The notes under the pieces were generated by a model. That model searched no databases, had not been told where the DNA came from, and worked only from the letters and a program-made list of their open reading frames with translations. Positions 37,401 to 39,506 of a stretch of DNA of 39,506 nucleotides are shown in pieces (position 1 is the first letter of the stretch; each line of letters starts with the position of its first letter). Both the position numbers and the translations under genes were made by a program. This stretch comes from an uncultured Pseudomonadota bacterium (GTDB lineage: Bacteria > Pseudomonadota > Gammaproteobacteria > Methylococcales > Methylomonadaceae): the NCBI GenBank assembly GCA_903918375.1, contig CAIXED010000039.1:1-39506 (forward strand). Reading direction: 5' to 3'.

Positions 37401-37891
37401 TTACCGATGAGCTGTTGCAACCTGAACGCCAAGATTTGGCGGTGTTTGTTGATGGTGTTAATAACATCGTCGATACCCAGCAAAAAGTCGCTAAACAGTA
37501 CATCGCTGATGGCAGTATCGAAGACGCTTGCCCACCGTTGTATGCCTTGCTGCATATTATGGCGAATGGCGAATATCAAGGTAAGGATGCTCATCATCCT
37601 GAAATTCGGGCGATGTTTACCCGCGAATACTTGCTGGCCTCAGCTTGGTATCAACAACGCTTGTTAATTAAACAGCAACGCGATATTGCCTTGTGGCAGC
37701 GCAATGTTGATACCTTGCAGGCGTTTATTAGCCATGATCGCAATAAAGGCGCGACTTTAAGTTTGGACTTAGAACAACGCTATCAAGCCGCGCAAGCTAA
37801 GTTACAAACAGTGCAAAGTCCGGCTTATTTGCAGGTTTTGGTTGGAAGTTTGGGGGCTGATCCGTTGGCGGCTTATCAGGCGAAGGTTTAG
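34418..37891 (+). CDS. PPi-type phosphoenolpyruvate carboxykinase
   Basis: The 1157-aa length and whole-chain pattern fit the diphosphate-dependent PEPCK family (EC 4.1.1.38) described from Propionibacterium and Entamoeba, which interconverts oxaloacetate + PPi with PEP + Pi + CO2. Recognised conserved blocks are NPARDRRTTEGSFHIAEGGL, WTGHSGCVILAPHL, NYYGYCKKEIKTQISYSANL, VSGGGKSEISKS (about 490-501), FQRPDDAI..GYDKQ, GRRNNPPEPG and TGKSPSTTGAGSEGALTKGP (about 866-885). The start ATG at 34418 has a GAGGA site; a TTG at 34367 in frame was rejected. It is unrelated in sequence to ATP or GTP PEPCK. The assignment rests on my memory of family motifs, not on a search. No partner gene is adjacent; it is monocistronic. 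Confidence 0.82.
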   Translation: MDMQQALGLDHDHQDPQVFQQQLHLYINLKLASCGQPTCVDEHSQAFMATAQDLLNSYVEKSRQLAGAALYPADKRIQDFLEGYLADLNLASIPTLPSMTFELDRHGVARELSLPMGKDQFVSDIVSSYRVKQGVLHNPARDRRTTEGSFHIAEGGLPVPGDKKQVPKLTFALMLEAALNPPEQLMVLPFTAEQAQPAKMFASLLLRPIVCPEVPGVDAEKSMEIRFFAPGNLVSNLDFVESIFGNGGNPALPECDAALDVDHWTGHSGCVILAPHLSTLTKQQLGLPHWDEATQRQRDDGMCWKQPDELYNQGQAFKLTARDSSGVIVTLLADNYYGYCKKEIKTQISYSANLFGSAEEEHAGGALAFERINHGDEYGVGSVTREAGYDFDDMVAHYGDLMTVKPEGYGIDKRFPEIIYVPQDLRMNVNGQQITWQYQGQTQSLRLQPGKVYVQPNGYKVEMAKHPGAPSWRLIGTKAEGTFCHKPCTVSGGGKSEISKSIEDAVIYAPLYVDDLQNDLDKVQAIFDYDYSYRFAAPIADEDRTPSRQLLSADRSLGSVIKLLTPSPTHTDQYNAWLKSIPPSILALVFLIKRFYRPEWGDNWRDYLSVDVIDGAPGHELKLDQRKIVATYLRVGFNQQGDWRTFKVRQDYIAAEKIQMEDDISASVVVPVAQIRPWMADDKHQHSVKLVSNCEYRLFQRPDDAIIPGYDKQTEANMSEAGNFMANFEPLHGEKLAAVVDDVMAFSKFTVPMHDLLAKAHAEGEGYVVSSAHPRLVDGKPSKNPRYLETRADIVKPMRKYLAEVGARLHRKIPLQQPVCYPVDAVLTGRRNNPPEPGIRSLAVYNPIHYQELPELFMDFICSLTGKSPSTTGAGSEGALTKGPFNALRPTADLNNALVSFILTGYPGFSSSAGFIGPDIRVDHDISLLIPEIWARLGHQERQPEYLIKHGFLEPLADFEYQGETVLASRLGYRITSRFVHGLMGKIFDNPYAVFTDELLQPERQDLAVFVDGVNNIVDTQQKVAKQYIADGSIEDACPPLYALLHIMANGEYQGKDAHHPEIRAMFTREYLLASAWYQQRLLIKQQRDIALWQRNVDTLQAFISHDRNKGATLSLDLEQRYQAAQAKLQTVQSPAYLQVLVGSLGADPLAAYQAKV

Positions 37892-37929
37892 AAATTGATT
37901 GGCTTTGCGTGCCTTCTTTATACCTTAGC

Positions 37930-38021
37930 CTTTGATTTTGTCATTCCGAAGGAATCCCTTAGCTTCTAAGTTATTCAATACCTTTAAAGTTAAGCGATCC
38001 CTGACGGGATGACAAAACAAA
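37930..38021. repeat. Imperfect palindromic repeat (MITE-like)
   Basis: TTTTGTCATTCCG at 37936-37948 matches, in reverse complement with one mismatch, CGGGATGACAAAA at 38005-38017, and similarity continues outward to about 37930 and 38021. The inner sequence contains AAGGAATCCC and GATCCCTGACGGG, the usual style of small dispersed palindromic elements. It follows the PEPCK gene and may serve as its terminator. Confidence 0.5.
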
Positions 38022-38071
38022 AGTGATTCAGCAATTTCAAACAATATTTTTCCAGATAATGAGATTGATCC

Positions 38072-38465
<394 letters not shown>

Positions 38466-38552
38466 TCGACTTAGGTCGGTAGCATCCTATGTGGGTTGCA
38501 AATTAGCGCATCGTATCGTGGTCGGATATTTTGAAATTTGGGAGGATAAAGT

Positions 38553-39206
38553 ATGAAATTTAAGGCATCGAATAACAAATACGATACACATCTTAATATA
38601 GGTACATCGTATCAGGGCATCGTATCTCGGTGGTTATTAGGCCTTGCTCCATACGTATTGATTGTGTTTATAGCATGGTACCCAGTTTGGAATATAGACC
38701 TAGAAGGAGAATGCACCAAACCAAGCAAATTCTTTGAGTGCTGGGATATAGCATTTAACTATCATCCAAATAGTAATTTCAATAAACTCCCAACAGAGCA
38801 ATATCTGATCGATTTGTTTCAAGAAAATAAAGACAAATTTTTCCGTATATCAGAACACCCATACAATCTATCGAGCGCTTTCGGCTTAAAAAACATACGC
38901 CGAGTATGGGAGTTGGACTCGGTGTTGATGTTTAAAATTAAAAGTACTTTATTTATAAAAGGTATGGATGAATTATCGAAAAAAAGTTGGCCGTGGATTC
39001 TCAGAGAAAAAGGATATTTTTTTGCAAAGCAAAGCGACTTAAATATGTTAATGACTCACGATCATGAATTTAGTTACTTATCATTTAGACTTGTTGATCA
39101 GCTCGATAATGATTGGCCTGATGACTGGGTTTTAAATCAGTGCCTTTTGCGTAAGATTGAAAGTGACTGGTATTTATATTTATGTAAAGTTCATAATGGA
39201 GGATAA
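38553..39206 (+). CDS. Orphan protein of unknown function, 217 aa, one membrane helix
   Basis: The ATG at 38553 has a clear GGAGG ribosome site eight bases upstream. One membrane helix is predicted at about residues 28-48 (WLLGLAPYVLIVFIAWYPVW) after a cytoplasmic polar N-terminus, leaving a 165-residue domain outside the membrane. That domain is rich in aromatic residues (Trp, Tyr, Phe) and has two Cys near 54 and 63. No family was recognised. The gene is markedly more AT-rich than its neighbours and lies between two inverted IS110 ends, so it was probably acquired horizontally. CATCGTATC occurs three times at 38512-38630 around its start. Confidence 0.65.
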   Translation: MKFKASNNKYDTHLNIGTSYQGIVSRWLLGLAPYVLIVFIAWYPVWNIDLEGECTKPSKFFECWDIAFNYHPNSNFNKLPTEQYLIDLFQENKDKFFRISEHPYNLSSAFGLKNIRRVWELDSVLMFKIKSTLFIKGMDELSKKSWPWILREKGYFFAKQSDLNMLMTHDHEFSYLSFRLVDQLDNDWPDDWVLNQCLLRKIESDWYLYLCKVHNGG

Positions 39207-39209
39207 ACC

Positions 39210-39240
39210 ATGCAATACAATGAAGAAACTTTTCAGTCCC
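39210..39240 (+). pseudogene. 5' stub of a second gene cut by the IS110 remnant
   Basis: Three bases after the orphan gene's stop, a GGAGGATAAACC ribosome site precedes an ATG at 39210 encoding MQYNEETFQS. The reading frame then meets the IS110 boundary at 39241 and stops 30 bases later. The same GGAGGATAAA site is used by the orphan gene, so the two were probably an operon whose second member was truncated by the element. Confidence 0.55.

Positions 39241-39506
<266 letters not shown>

Overview
The window looks like chromosomal DNA from a gammaproteobacterium of moderate GC, most likely a type I methanotroph or close methylotroph (order Methylococcales). The reasons are an Entner-Doudoroff set (zwf, pgl, edd, eda), a cytochrome P460-type haem protein, a group 1 truncated haemoglobin, a PPi-type PEP carboxykinase, and gammaproteobacterial housekeeping order (cysM-rlmD, orn/rsgA). 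No methane or methanol oxidation gene lies in the window, so this placement is an inference.

Layout. 1-3303 (minus): two adjacent autotransporter paralogues that share the barrel region but have different passengers; the first runs off the left edge. 3475-6235 (plus): a divergent 7TMR-DISM histidine kinase and an OmpR-type regulator. 6374-10110 (plus): cysM, then the overlapping chain rlmD-L,D-transpeptidase-truA. 10113-12185 (minus): cstA. 12340-13268 (plus): cytochrome P460 family protein and a secreted Dabb protein. 13311-18196 (minus): zwf-pgl-edd-eda, with strong hairpins after zwf, pgl and eda. 18338-23792 (minus): mutS, an EamA permease and acs. 23882-26966 (minus): an unknown 109-aa protein, a 142-aa membrane protein, rsgA and an M48 protease. 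27058-30536 (plus): orn, an unusual fused CrcB fluoride channel, serS, a truncated haemoglobin and a 45-aa one-helix membrane protein. 30578-34164: metA and a P-loop ATPase (minus), slyX (plus) and a D,D-carboxypeptidase with a SPOR-like tail (minus). 34418-37891 (plus): the 1157-aa PPi-type PEP carboxykinase. 37892-39506: a decayed accessory patch with a palindromic repeat, a frameshifted antitoxin gene, two inverted IS110-family 3' remnants and an AT-rich orphan gene between them.

Central metabolism is well represented. zwf, pgl, edd and eda take glucose-6-phosphate to pyruvate and glyceraldehyde-3-phosphate. Acs activates acetate, CstA probably imports pyruvate or peptides, and the PPi-PEPCK links PEP and oxaloacetate using pyrophosphate. 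CysM and MetA supply cysteine and the activated homoserine for methionine.

The most unusual single item is the 235-aa CrcB. It is one complete Fluc domain fused to a degenerate second domain that lacks its first helix, an arrangement that would make the two halves antiparallel inside one chain. The most active genome region is the right end, where IS110 ends have cut into an antitoxin gene and an operon of unknown function.
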